A stretch of 58,828 nt of DNA from Bdellovibrionales bacterium. GTDB taxonomy: Bacteria > Bdellovibrionota > UBA1018 > JADZFF01. Below, piece by piece: positions 18,217 to 28,474 of this stretch. The stretch lies in contig JADZFF010000029.1 of NCBI GenBank assembly GCA_020850015.1, positions 1 through 58,828 on the forward strand, in the 5' to 3' direction. A program made the position numbers and the translations under genes. The notes under the pieces were generated by a model. That model saw nothing but the letters and a program-made list of their open reading frames with translations. It searched no databases and was not told the DNA's origin. Within the stretch, counting starts at the first letter, position 1, and every line of letters begins with the position of its first letter.

Positions 18217-20034
18217 CTAGAGCGGCTTCCAGTCGCGGATGCGGAAAGTGGGCGTGACACGGCCGTTGAAGCGGTTGAGCTCGGGCACGCCCGCCCAATC
18301 GGCCTCACCGAAGCCCTCGGGGGCACCCAGCTTGCCGTTCACTTCGGGATCCTCGGCGGCGCCGAACCACATGGCCTCGAGCGAGCCCGTGCCCACCGGC
18401 CCGAGCTGCAGCTTCAGATGCCGGCCCTTGAGCACGCGCTGATCCTGCACCGACGCGCGAAGGCGGAACACGGGCTCCGGATTGCCCGGGCCGAAGGGGC
18501 CCAAGCCTTCAAGCTCGTGAAACGCGCGGAACTCCAGGTCCTCGGGGCGCATGTCGCCCTCGATGAAAAGCGGGGGATTCTCGAGCTCGGCGTCCACGGT
18601 GGCCATGGCGTCGTCGAAGGCCTGCGCGAACGCGTCGACGTGGTCGAGCGCGATGGAGAGGCCGGCGGCGTGTTTGTGGCCTCCAAAGCCCAGGAGGTGA
18701 TCGCCCGCCGCGAGCCGGATGGCCTCAAGCACGTTGCGTCCGCCCCAGGTGCGGGCGCTGCCCTTGCCCAGGTCTTCGCGGAGCGCGATGACGATGGCGG
18801 GCTTCCTGAAGGCCTCGGTGACCCGAGTGGCGACGATGCCCACGACGCCTTCGTGCCAGCCGCGATCGGCCACCACGACACCGTTCTTGAACTTGCCTTC
18901 GCTGATGCCCTGCTCCACCCGGGCCCGAACCTCATCCCAGATGCGGTCCTGGATCGTGGCGCGCTCCTTGTTCAGGCGCTCCAGCTCCCTGGCGCGCGCG
19001 GCGCCCACGGCCGCGTCTTCGGTGGTGAGAAGCTCGAGCGCGAGGCTCGCGTTCTGCAAACGCCCGGAGGCGTTGATCCTAGGCCCAAGCACGAAGCCCA
19101 GGTGGCCCGGGCTCAGGGAGCGGCCCGCTACGCCCGCGGCCTCCATCAGGGCTCGCACGCCGGGCTTGGTGGACCGTCTGAGAACCTCCATCCCGTGGCG
19201 CACCAGGATCCGGTTGTCGCCCACGAGGGGAACCTGATCGGCGGCGGTGGCCATTACCACGAGATCGAGGTGTTCCTTGAGCCGAGGCTCGGGCCCTGCG
19301 CCCTCACCCGTGAACCAGCCGGCCTCGCGGCCTTTCGCGCGAAGCGCGATCGAAAGATAGAACGCCACCCCGCAGCCGCAGAGCTGCTTGAGCCCGCTCT
19401 CGCAGTCGGGCCGCTGCGGGTTCACGACAGCGTAGGCCTCGGGCATTCCGCGCACTGGATCGAGCTGGTGGTGATCCAAAATGATGAGATCCAGGCCGAG
19501 CTCACGGGCGCGGGCGGCCTGATCGAAGCTCGTGATGCCGCAATCCACTGTCACGAGCACCTTCATGCCGTCGGCGGCGGCCTGCTCCACCGCGCCGGTG
19601 TTCAGGCCGTAACCGTCCTTGAAACGATCGGGCTGCGTGGCGTCCGCCCGAATCCCCAGCTCACGAAAAACCCAGGTGAGAAGCGCCGCGCCGCATGTGC
19701 CATCGACGTCGTAGTCGCCGAAGATCCTCACGGGCTCGCCGGCGTCGCGCGCCCGCATGAGGCGCGCCGCCGCGCGGTCCATGTCGGCGATCTTCAACGC
19801 CGGAGTGAGGTCCTCCAAGCGTGGGGTGAGGTAGGCCCGGATCGCGGCCCCATCCCGCAGCCCACGAAGCCAGCAGACGCGGATCGTGACGGGAGTCAGG
19901 CCAGTCTCGGCGGCGAGCTTGAGGATCTCCGCCTCCGCTGCCGGTGCGTCCAGGCCAGCATCGGCCGCGCCCAGGGGCCTCAGCCGCCATTCGCGCCTGC
20001 CGAAGCGGCCGCTGGCCGTTTCCAGATCAGCCAT
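18217..20034 (-). CDS. recJ: Single-stranded-DNA-specific exonuclease RecJ
   Basis: IFGDYDVDGTCGAALL, ILDHHQLD, GFGGHKHAAGLSI. Confidence 0.95.
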   Translation of the reverse strand: MADLETASGRFGRREWRLRPLGAADAGLDAPAAEAEILKLAAETGLTPVTIRVCWLRGLRDGAAIRAYLTPRLEDLTPALKIADMDRAAARLMRARDAGEPVRIFGDYDVDGTCGAALLTWVFRELGIRADATQPDRFKDGYGLNTGAVEQAAADGMKVLVTVDCGITSFDQAARARELGLDLIILDHHQLDPVRGMPEAYAVVNPQRPDCESGLKQLCGCGVAFYLSIALRAKGREAGWFTGEGAGPEPRLKEHLDLVVMATAADQVPLVGDNRILVRHGMEVLRRSTKPGVRALMEAAGVAGRSLSPGHLGFVLGPRINASGRLQNASLALELLTTEDAAVGAARARELERLNKERATIQDRIWDEVRARVEQGISEGKFKNGVVVADRGWHEGVVGIVATRVTEAFRKPAIVIALREDLGKGSARTWGGRNVLEAIRLAAGDHLLGFGGHKHAAGLSIALDHVDAFAQAFDDAMATVDAELENPPLFIEGDMRPEDLEFRAFHELEGLGPFGPGNPEPVFRLRASVQDQRVLKGRHLKLQLGPVGTGSLEAMWFGAAEDPEVNGKLGAPEGFGEADWAGVPELNRFNGRVTPTFRIRDWKPL

Positions 20035-20037
20035 CGA

Positions 20038-21012
20038 TCAGGCGTGCGCCTTGGGCTCGGGGCGCGCCACGCGTTTCTTGCCCGAACCATTGTTGGCGTA
20101 AGCCTTGGCCTTGATCCGGCGCTTCTCCATGTAGAGGATCATCGGGTTGGCCACGAAGATCGTGGAGGGCACCGACACCAGGAAGCCGATCAACATGGGC
20201 TGCGAGAAATCCCGCAGAACCGGCCCGCCCCAAAGGTACATGCTCACCACCACGAACAGCGTGCAGAGCACGGTCAGGACCGTACGCCCCAGGTTCAGGT
20301 TGATAGAGCGGTTGATGGCTTTCTCGAGATCCCAGTCGGGATGCAGCCGCGAGTAGTCGCGGATCCGGTCGTAGATCACGATCGTGTCGTTGCAGGAATA
20401 ACCGGCGATGGTGAGAAAGGAGGCCAGCACGGTGAGGTTGAACTCGCGCTGCAAGACCACCCAGATTCCCGCGGTGATCAGCACGTCGATCGCGAGCGCG
20501 CGCAACACGCCCGGTGCGTAACGCACGTCGAAGCGGAACATGATGTACACGCTGATGAGGATCATCGCGTAGAAGATCGAGAGGAAGGCGGATGTCCGCA
20601 GATTGGCGCCGGCCTCGGGGCCGACGACGTCGACTCGCATCACCTCGTAAGACTTGGGGTCCGCGACCCGTTTCGCCATGACCTCGGAAACCTGAGCCGA
20701 AACCTGGTTCAGCTCCTTCTCGGAGGCCTGAACCTTGATCAGAAACTCGGAATCCTTGGCCTCGCCGATCTGCACGACGTCGGGATCCTTGATCCCCCCG
20801 TCCGTGAGCTCCTTTCGGACGCGCGCGGTATCCCAGTCAGTGGGCACGCGGAGGTGAACCTCGGCGCCGCCCGTGAAATCGATACCGTAATTGAGGCCCG
20901 GCTTCACCAGCAGGATCATGCTGCCCACCGCGAGAACGGTGGAGAGCCAAACAAAGGGCTTGCTCTTGCCGAGGAAGTCGAAATTGATGGTCGTAGGGAT
21001 CAGTTGAAACAC
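20038..21012 (-). CDS. secF: Protein translocase subunit SecF
   Basis: GIDFTGGAEVHLRV, IAGYSCNDTIVIYDRIRD; adjacent to secD. Confidence 0.95.
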   Translation of the reverse strand: MFQLIPTTINFDFLGKSKPFVWLSTVLAVGSMILLVKPGLNYGIDFTGGAEVHLRVPTDWDTARVRKELTDGGIKDPDVVQIGEAKDSEFLIKVQASEKELNQVSAQVSEVMAKRVADPKSYEVMRVDVVGPEAGANLRTSAFLSIFYAMILISVYIMFRFDVRYAPGVLRALAIDVLITAGIWVVLQREFNLTVLASFLTIAGYSCNDTIVIYDRIRDYSRLHPDWDLEKAINRSINLNLGRTVLTVLCTLFVVVSMYLWGGPVLRDFSQPMLIGFLVSVPSTIFVANPMILYMEKRRIKAKAYANNGSGKKRVARPEPKAHA

Positions 21013-21028
21013 GTGTGTCTTCTCCCGC

Positions 21029-22744
21029 TCAGATGCTCAGCTTTTTCACACGGCCGCCCATGAAGCCCAGATAGCCGTCGAAGGCCAGTTTGCAGACCGT
21101 CACGGCGCAGAACAGCGTAGTGACAATGCCGACCAGAAGCGTGACAGCGAAGCCGCGCACCGGGCCGGTGCCGTAGGTCATCAGAATGATCGCGATGATG
21201 CCGTGAGTGATGTTGGCGTCGAAGATGGCGCTGAAAGCCTTCTGGAATCCGGCCTGAACGGCCACGCTTACCGCGCGCCCCTCCTCCAGCTCATCCCGGA
21301 TCCGCTCGAAGATGATCACGTTCGAGTCTACGGCCATGCCGATCGTCAGCGCGATGCCCGCGATGCCCGGAAGGGTCAGCGTGGCGTCGAGGCCAATGAG
21401 GATCGCGAAGGTGAACAAGGCGTTCAGCATCAGCGAGATCGCGGCCACCACTCCGCTCGCGCGGTAGTAGATCATGATGAACAGGAACACCATGAGACAG
21501 CCGATCACGCCTGCGAGGGCGCCGCTGCGGATGGAGTCGGCGCCCAGCGAGGGCCCCACCACCCGCTGCTCCATGAACTCGAGCTGCGCGGGGAGCGCGC
21601 CGGCGCGAAGCACGATGGCCAGGTCGCGCGCCTCGCGCATGACCTCGTCGAAGCCGCCTTGCCCCAGCGTGATGCGACCGCGCGCCCCGATCCGGCTCTG
21701 GATGACCGGCGCGGAGAACACCGTGTTATCGAGCACGATCGCCAGGCGTTTGCCGATGTTGTCGCCCGTGAGCTTGTCGAAGAGGTTCGCGCCGCGCGGG
21801 TTGAAGGTGAAGCCCACCTCGGGGCGGTTGGTCTCGGGATCCGAGTTCACCTGCGCGTCCTGGAGATCATCGCCGGTGACCTGGACTTTGGCGAACAGAA
21901 GGTACGGAACCCTCTGTATGACCTGGCGATCCAGGCCCGTGACTTTCTCGAAGGCCACGAAGCGGTCCGCAGGGATCTTGCCCTTGAGGCCGTCGTTGAT
22001 GGCGCGCACGTAATCAGAGAACTTGTCGCCCTCTTTGTAAACGATGCCCTTGTCCTTTTCGACGGCGGCGATCGCGTCGGCGAGCTGGGCCGCGTTCATG
22101 CCCTCGTCGTCGACAATGCGGAACTCAAGCTTGGCCGTGCGGCCGATCAGTTCCTTCGCGCGCTCCACCTCGCGAATGCCCGGGAGCTCCACGACCACGC
22201 GGCTATTCCCCTGGCTCGCGATGCTGGGCTCGGCCACGCCAAACTCGTCGATCCGGTTCCGGATCACTTCGATGCTTTGACCGATCGTCTTTTCGCGGAT
22301 CTCAGCCCGGTAGGTGTGCGCGAGAGCGAGCTGGATGGAGGCGGGCTTCTCGTCCACGAGGCGGAGGTTCGGATACTCGTTCCGCATGAGCTCACGGACT
22401 TCGGCGCCCATGGAGGTCCCGAACCGGATCTCCAGACGGGGATCCTCGGCGTAGGCCTTGTCGTCGAGGCGCTTCACGGACTCGAAGGCGAGTTTCTTTT
22501 CCTTGAGCCGCTCCTCAATGCCGCCCACCTGGCGGTCGATCACGTCGCGGTAGACGTTGTTGAAGTCCACGCCGAGCACCATGTACAGGCCGCCCTGAAG
22601 GTCCAGCCCGAGCGTGATCTTCTTCTTCACGGGGAAGTTGGTCTTCTCCAGATCCAATCCCGTGAGAGTGGGATAAACGTAGGCCGCAGCAAGGCCCACC
22701 AATCCCACCAGCATCGCCAACTTAGCCCACCAACTCCGCTCCAT
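21029..22744 (-). CDS. secD: Protein translocase subunit SecD
   Basis: LGLDLQGGLYMVLGVD, GMAVDSNVIIFERIRDEL. Confidence 0.95.
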   Translation of the reverse strand: MERSWWAKLAMLVGLVGLAAAYVYPTLTGLDLEKTNFPVKKKITLGLDLQGGLYMVLGVDFNNVYRDVIDRQVGGIEERLKEKKLAFESVKRLDDKAYAEDPRLEIRFGTSMGAEVRELMRNEYPNLRLVDEKPASIQLALAHTYRAEIREKTIGQSIEVIRNRIDEFGVAEPSIASQGNSRVVVELPGIREVERAKELIGRTAKLEFRIVDDEGMNAAQLADAIAAVEKDKGIVYKEGDKFSDYVRAINDGLKGKIPADRFVAFEKVTGLDRQVIQRVPYLLFAKVQVTGDDLQDAQVNSDPETNRPEVGFTFNPRGANLFDKLTGDNIGKRLAIVLDNTVFSAPVIQSRIGARGRITLGQGGFDEVMREARDLAIVLRAGALPAQLEFMEQRVVGPSLGADSIRSGALAGVIGCLMVFLFIMIYYRASGVVAAISLMLNALFTFAILIGLDATLTLPGIAGIALTIGMAVDSNVIIFERIRDELEEGRAVSVAVQAGFQKAFSAIFDANITHGIIAIILMTYGTGPVRGFAVTLLVGIVTTLFCAVTVCKLAFDGYLGFMGGRVKKLSI

Positions 22745-22796
22745 GATGCTCTCCCCCGGCGAATCCTCGCCGCGTGGACTCAATGTCGTGCCGGAT

Positions 22797-23246
22797 TCAG
22801 GAAACCACTTCGCCGATCTGCTGGCCGGACACCACCTGCGAAACCTGGCTCTTGAGCAGCTTCACGCGGACGTTGTCCGCGAGCTCCAAGGTGACCACCT
22901 TCTCAGTGATCCCATGGACCTTGCCCAGGAAGCCCGACGCGGTGACGACATCATCACCCTTTTTCAGGGAATCGAGAAGGGCTTTGTGGTCCTTCATCTT
23001 CTTCTGCTGCGGCCGGATCATGAAGAAATACATCACCGCGAAAACCGCGAGCATCGGCATGATCATGCCGAACGTGCCCGGCTGCTGCTGCGCTGGGGCC
23101 CCCGCGGCGGGCGCGTCCGCGCTTTGGGCGGCGGGGGTGCCGGCGGGCACTGGCACGCCGTCGGCCTGCGCGAACGAGGCCACCAGCGGCGCGAAGGCCA
23201 AAGTCAGCACGGCAATCATCCGGGAAATCGCTTGGATTCGAGTCAT
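22797..23246 (-). CDS. yajC: Preprotein translocase subunit YajC
   Basis: MYFFMIRPQQKKMKDHKALLDSLKKGDDVVTASGFLGKV. Confidence 0.93.
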   Translation of the reverse strand: MTRIQAISRMIAVLTLAFAPLVASFAQADGVPVPAGTPAAQSADAPAAGAPAQQQPGTFGMIMPMLAVFAVMYFFMIRPQQKKMKDHKALLDSLKKGDDVVTASGFLGKVHGITEKVVTLELADNVRVKLLKSQVSQVVSGQQIGEVVS

Positions 23247-23283
23247 CGTAAGAGCTCCTTAAGGCTGGAGATTGAGAAGTGGA

Positions 23284-24453
<1,170 letters not shown>

Positions 24454-25158
24454 TCAGGTCAGAAAAGGGTTGTTCATGCGCTCATGGCCTATGGTCGACT
24501 CCGGACCGTGCCCCGGGCACACGCGCGTATCCCCGTCGAGGGTCAGCAGGCGCTCTCGGATCGAGCGGAACATTGCGTCGCCGTCGGCGCCCCAGAGATC
24601 CGTCCGGCCCACGCTCTCCAGAAACAGCGTATCGCCCGTGAGAACCGACTCGGGTACGCCCAAAGCCGAATCCTCGTGAAGCCGAAGGCTCACGCTCCCC
24701 GGGCTGTGCCCGGGCGTGTGGAGCACGCTGAGCCTGAGCTCGCCGATCCTCAGGGGCTGCTCATCCTCGAAGTACTTCTGAACCGCCAGGGGTTCCTCGT
24801 ACTCGAGGCCAAAGAGCGTCCCCTGCGTTCTAAGCTGCTGATAGAGCGGCTCGTCGGCCCGATGGAGCCAGATCTCGGGCGGGACCTCGCCCTGGCGCGC
24901 CGCCAGGGCCTCGCGAACGGAGCGCGTAGCCCCGATGTGGTCGAGGTGGGCGTGCGTGTGGAAGAGCGCCTCCACGCGGAGCGCGGGGCCTCCAGCCGCG
25001 CGCAGGTCGCGCTCGGCGCGATCGATCGCATCGAGGATCCGCACGGGCTCATCGCCCGTGTCGATCAGGGCGGCGCTCCCCGTGCGCGGGCACACGAGCA
25101 GCCGGCAGTTGCACTGAAAGGGGCCGACGACGGTGGTGCGATCGATCAGTCTTGTCAT
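24454..25158 (-). CDS. MBL-fold metallohydrolase (glyoxalase II-like)
   Basis: HTHAHLDHIGA, LHTPGHSPGSV, TGDTLF, CPGHGPEST. Confidence 0.9.
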   Translation of the reverse strand: MTRLIDRTTVVGPFQCNCRLLVCPRTGSAALIDTGDEPVRILDAIDRAERDLRAAGGPALRVEALFHTHAHLDHIGATRSVREALAARQGEVPPEIWLHRADEPLYQQLRTQGTLFGLEYEEPLAVQKYFEDEQPLRIGELRLSVLHTPGHSPGSVSLRLHEDSALGVPESVLTGDTLFLESVGRTDLWGADGDAMFRSIRERLLTLDGDTRVCPGHGPESTIGHERMNNPFLT

Positions 25159-25273
25159 AAGAAATCGAGGGGCGCCTCGACCCGGCCCACGCGAGCCGGA
25201 GCGGGCGCCCCCCTAAGAGTCTGATCCTGCCTCAGGACAGTCCATTCAGGACTGACCGAGGCTCGGCTCCTGC

Positions 25274-25849
25274 TTACTCGATGTCCGTGATGCTGCAGTA
25301 CACGTCCTGGCGGAGCGTGGCGTGCCCGGGGTGGCAGTAGCCGGCGCCGTAGCCCGGGTGATAGGGCCCGGAGTACACCGGGCCGCCGCCGCCACCACCG
25401 TGGCTACCGTGGTGCGCCGGAGCCGCGAGACCGCAGGTGCCACCCACGTGTTCCATGCTGTAGCGGATTTGACAGTCGACCTTTGCGAGCATCACGGGCG
25501 AGAACGCGGTTTCCACGTCGTTCTTGGCCACGACCTGCACCGAGTACTTGCGGAGCGTGGGCCGGCCGTTCGCGCCGGTCACGGTCTCAAGCAGGGTGGT
25601 CTCGCCCACCTGATGGGTGTCGTAGGCGAGCAGCACGCGCTGGAGCGCGATCATGCCTTCGAGATGCCCGTATTCCTGTTTGGCTTCGCCCGACAGGAAC
25701 TTCGGGAACTTCTTCACGTCGTTCTTCATGAGGGCTTTGTAAGCCGACTGCACCACGCCCTGGGGCGAGGAGATGCTGTCGCAGCCGGTGAGCGCCACGG
25801 AGGCGGTCAGAGCGGCAAAAAGGGCGATTGAACGTTGAAATGCTTTCAT
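25274..25849 (-). CDS. Hypothetical lipoprotein with His/Gly-rich C-terminus
   Basis: Lipobox SVALTGC; HHGSHGGGGGGPVYSGPYHPGYGAGYCHPGH. Confidence 0.65.
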   Translation of the reverse strand: MKAFQRSIALFAALTASVALTGCDSISSPQGVVQSAYKALMKNDVKKFPKFLSGEAKQEYGHLEGMIALQRVLLAYDTHQVGETTLLETVTGANGRPTLRKYSVQVVAKNDVETAFSPVMLAKVDCQIRYSMEHVGGTCGLAAPAHHGSHGGGGGGPVYSGPYHPGYGAGYCHPGHATLRQDVYCSITDIE

Positions 25850-25979
25850 GGCGGATGACTCCTTCTTCTGATTCGTCTGGAACTGGAACAATGGTGCTGC
25901 TTCCTTAGCCAAAGAGCCCGGGAGGGGCAAGCATCAGTTCAAAGCAAAAGAAAGCGCAACGCACCGCGTCTATCCGTAT

Positions 25980-27047
25980 CTAGCGAATCAGCATCGCGTC
26001 GCCGTAGCTGTAGAAGCGGTACCGCTCGCGCACGGCCTCGCGGTAGGCCGCGAGCGTGGGCTCGGTTCCAGCGAAGGCGCAAACGAGCATCAGGAGCGTG
26101 CTGCCCGGCAGGTGGAAGTTGGTGATGAGCCGATCCACCACCTGGAATCCCCGCCCGCCCTCCGGCCGCAGAAAGATCCGTGTCCGCCCGGGGCCGGCTC
26201 GAAGCTCGCGGCGCTCCGGGTTCCAGGCGCTCTCGAGCGTGCGCACGGAGGTGGTGCCCACCGCGCAGACTCGAAGCCCCGAGCGTTTAGCTTCGGTCAC
26301 GGCTTCGGCGGTCGCCGCGGGAATCTCATAGCGCTCCTCGTGCATCACGTGGGCGCGCAGGTCTTCGGTTTTCACGGGCCGGAAGGTGCCAAGACCGACG
26401 TGGAGGGTGACCTCGTTCCAGTGCGCGCCCGAGGCCCTGAGCCGGTCGAGCAGCGCCGGAGTGAAGTGGAGCCCCGCCGTGGGCGCCGCGGCTGAGCCCG
26501 GGTCACGGGCGTAGACCGTTTGATAAGAGCCCTCATCACGCGCATCGGCCGCACGCCGCATGTAGGGAGGAATGGGCAGGCTTCCAATTCCGGGCTGGAG
26601 GGGATCACCCTGAAAGCGGGCACGCACGGTGCCCGCCTCCGAATCGGAGGACCCTCGCAGAACCTCGGCCTCGAGGGCTCCCCCCGCCGGGAGCGGGATC
26701 GCGAACCGGAATCCCGCGCCGGCCTTCGCCGAAGAACGCAGGAGCCCTTCCCAGACGCGGGGCTCGATCTCCTCGAGGAGCAGGAACTCGATCTTCCCTC
26801 CTGGCCTGCCGTCGGCGCCCAGGCGATGCCCGAGCAGCCGGGCGGGAATCACGCGGCTGTTGTTCGCGACGCAGAGATTTCCCTCGCCGAGGAGCCCGGG
26901 CAGATCGCGGAACATCCTGTGCTCCACGCGGCCGCTGACGCGGTCGAGCACCAGAAGCCTCGAAGCGTCGCGCGGCTCCACGGGCGCGGTGGCCACGAGC
27001 CCGTCAGGCAGATCAAAGAAATAGGTGCTGAGATCGTGCGGTTTCAC
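25980..27047 (-). CDS. queA: S-adenosylmethionine:tRNA ribosyltransferase-isomerase
   Basis: STYFFDLPDGLVAT, PTAGLHFTP, HVGLGTFRPVKTEDL, FHLPGSTLLMLV. Confidence 0.96.
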   Translation of the reverse strand: MKPHDLSTYFFDLPDGLVATAPVEPRDASRLLVLDRVSGRVEHRMFRDLPGLLGEGNLCVANNSRVIPARLLGHRLGADGRPGGKIEFLLLEEIEPRVWEGLLRSSAKAGAGFRFAIPLPAGGALEAEVLRGSSDSEAGTVRARFQGDPLQPGIGSLPIPPYMRRAADARDEGSYQTVYARDPGSAAAPTAGLHFTPALLDRLRASGAHWNEVTLHVGLGTFRPVKTEDLRAHVMHEERYEIPAATAEAVTEAKRSGLRVCAVGTTSVRTLESAWNPERRELRAGPGRTRIFLRPEGGRGFQVVDRLITNFHLPGSTLLMLVCAFAGTEPTLAAYREAVRERYRFYSYGDAMLIR

Positions 27048-27059
27048 GGCCCCGGAGGG

Positions 27060-28385
27060 CTACCACAACTTCGCCACCCTGGCGTCCGGGTAGTAGTGGG
27101 CGAGGATCGCGGCCGCGCGGTTCCCCTTCTCTCCCATGCGCTTCGCGCCCCACTGGCAAAGGCCTACCCCATGTCCGTTGCCGCGGCCCTCAAGCAGCCA
27201 GCTTCCATCGCGCGCCGAGGACGCATCGAAGCGGGTGCTCAGCAGGCGGGCGGGGCCCACCCAGCTGCGAAGCCGCGTCGCCGGGAGCTTCAGCTCCATC
27301 CATCCCTGCTTCAGGCCCGCCGGGTGGCGCCACACCAGCGCGATCTCGCGCGCCCGCGGCGACTCCTTCCAGGGCGTGACCCGAACTCGATGCAGCCGGT
27401 ACTGCGAGGCGCGGCGATGCCAGTCGAGGGGCCAGCCGGGCTCGAGCCCGTCGCGCTTCGCGCCCAGCCGAAGGGCCTCGCGCAGATCCTTTTCGGTCAG
27501 ACGCAGCTTCCAGGCCTCCTTGGGCGCGCCCTTGCAGAACGGGCAGCGCGAAGCGCGGCGGTAACCCGAGTAGGGGCCGCCCCAGACGCGCTCAGGCAGC
27601 TCCGTGAGCCCGCCGCAGGACGAGTGGTAAAAGGCCTTGATCGGCGCCGGTGAGGCGGGCGCCCTCCCCTTGCCCGTGGAAGCCACCAGGACCATGCCTC
27701 GCGTCCGGCGCACGGCCCGCGCGGAAGCCGCGTCCTCGGCGGCGGCTCCGCCATAAACCTGGTCGTGGATCGTGACCTTCAGGTCGTAGTCGCGCCCCGC
27801 CTTGCGGGCGGCGCGCATCTGATAGAGCGCGTAGGTGCGGGCCGCGATCACCTGCGCGCTCACCGAATCGGCGTTCCATCGCGAGTTGAACTCCGCGTTC
27901 ACGATCCCCTCGACGTACTTTTCCAGGTCGAGCACGTTCACCACCCGGCAGCCCGACTTCCCAGGACCCAGGAGCAGCTCCTCGCGAACCGCCACGCCAT
28001 CCAGGAACACGAAGCCCGCAGGGCTGGCCACGCGCATGGCCCCTCGGGTGGAGAAAACCCGCGCCTTGCCTTCGAGCTCACGAACCGTCAGCAGCCCCTG
28101 GAAGCAGCGGAGCTGCCATCGAGTGGCACGATCCGCGCGGAAAGCCCGAGGGCCCTTCGTCAGGAGCGAGCCGGCCGCCGCCCACTGCAAGTCGTATCCT
28201 CGCACCTCGAACTGACTCTCGATCTCGGACAGGAGCAGGCGGACCTGGTGGGGAGAGCGTTGAAAGGCGAGCGTTTCAGGGGAAGGGCTGACGGAAGCGC
28301 CCGCCGTCTGAATCCAGCCGGCGGCGATGAGAAGAAACCAGGGGAGCGCTCTTCCCTGAAACCATGGACAGAGCATCCTGCTCAC
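27060..28385 (-). CDS. SpoIID/LytB domain protein
   Basis: VLDLEKYVEGIVNAEFNSRWNADSVSAQVIAARTYAL; GGLTELPERVWG; GNGHGVGLCQWGAKRM. Confidence 0.88.
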   Translation of the reverse strand: MSRMLCPWFQGRALPWFLLIAAGWIQTAGASVSPSPETLAFQRSPHQVRLLLSEIESQFEVRGYDLQWAAAGSLLTKGPRAFRADRATRWQLRCFQGLLTVRELEGKARVFSTRGAMRVASPAGFVFLDGVAVREELLLGPGKSGCRVVNVLDLEKYVEGIVNAEFNSRWNADSVSAQVIAARTYALYQMRAARKAGRDYDLKVTIHDQVYGGAAAEDAASARAVRRTRGMVLVASTGKGRAPASPAPIKAFYHSSCGGLTELPERVWGGPYSGYRRASRCPFCKGAPKEAWKLRLTEKDLREALRLGAKRDGLEPGWPLDWHRRASQYRLHRVRVTPWKESPRAREIALVWRHPAGLKQGWMELKLPATRLRSWVGPARLLSTRFDASSARDGSWLLEGRGNGHGVGLCQWGAKRMGEKGNRAAAILAHYYPDARVAKLW

Positions 28386-28474
28386 TCCCCCCCAGGCCTC
28401 AGTGTAGCGGGGGAAATGCGGGGCGGAAAGCCCCGGCAGCAGATTGACGAGCTCGAGGGAGCCCCCCCGAATCC

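Noticed and set aside
18418-21063. 881-aa plus-strand ORF opposite recJ/secF
   Set aside because: Antisense shadow of two well-supported genes in high-GC DNA; His/Arg/Gly-rich composition with no domain.
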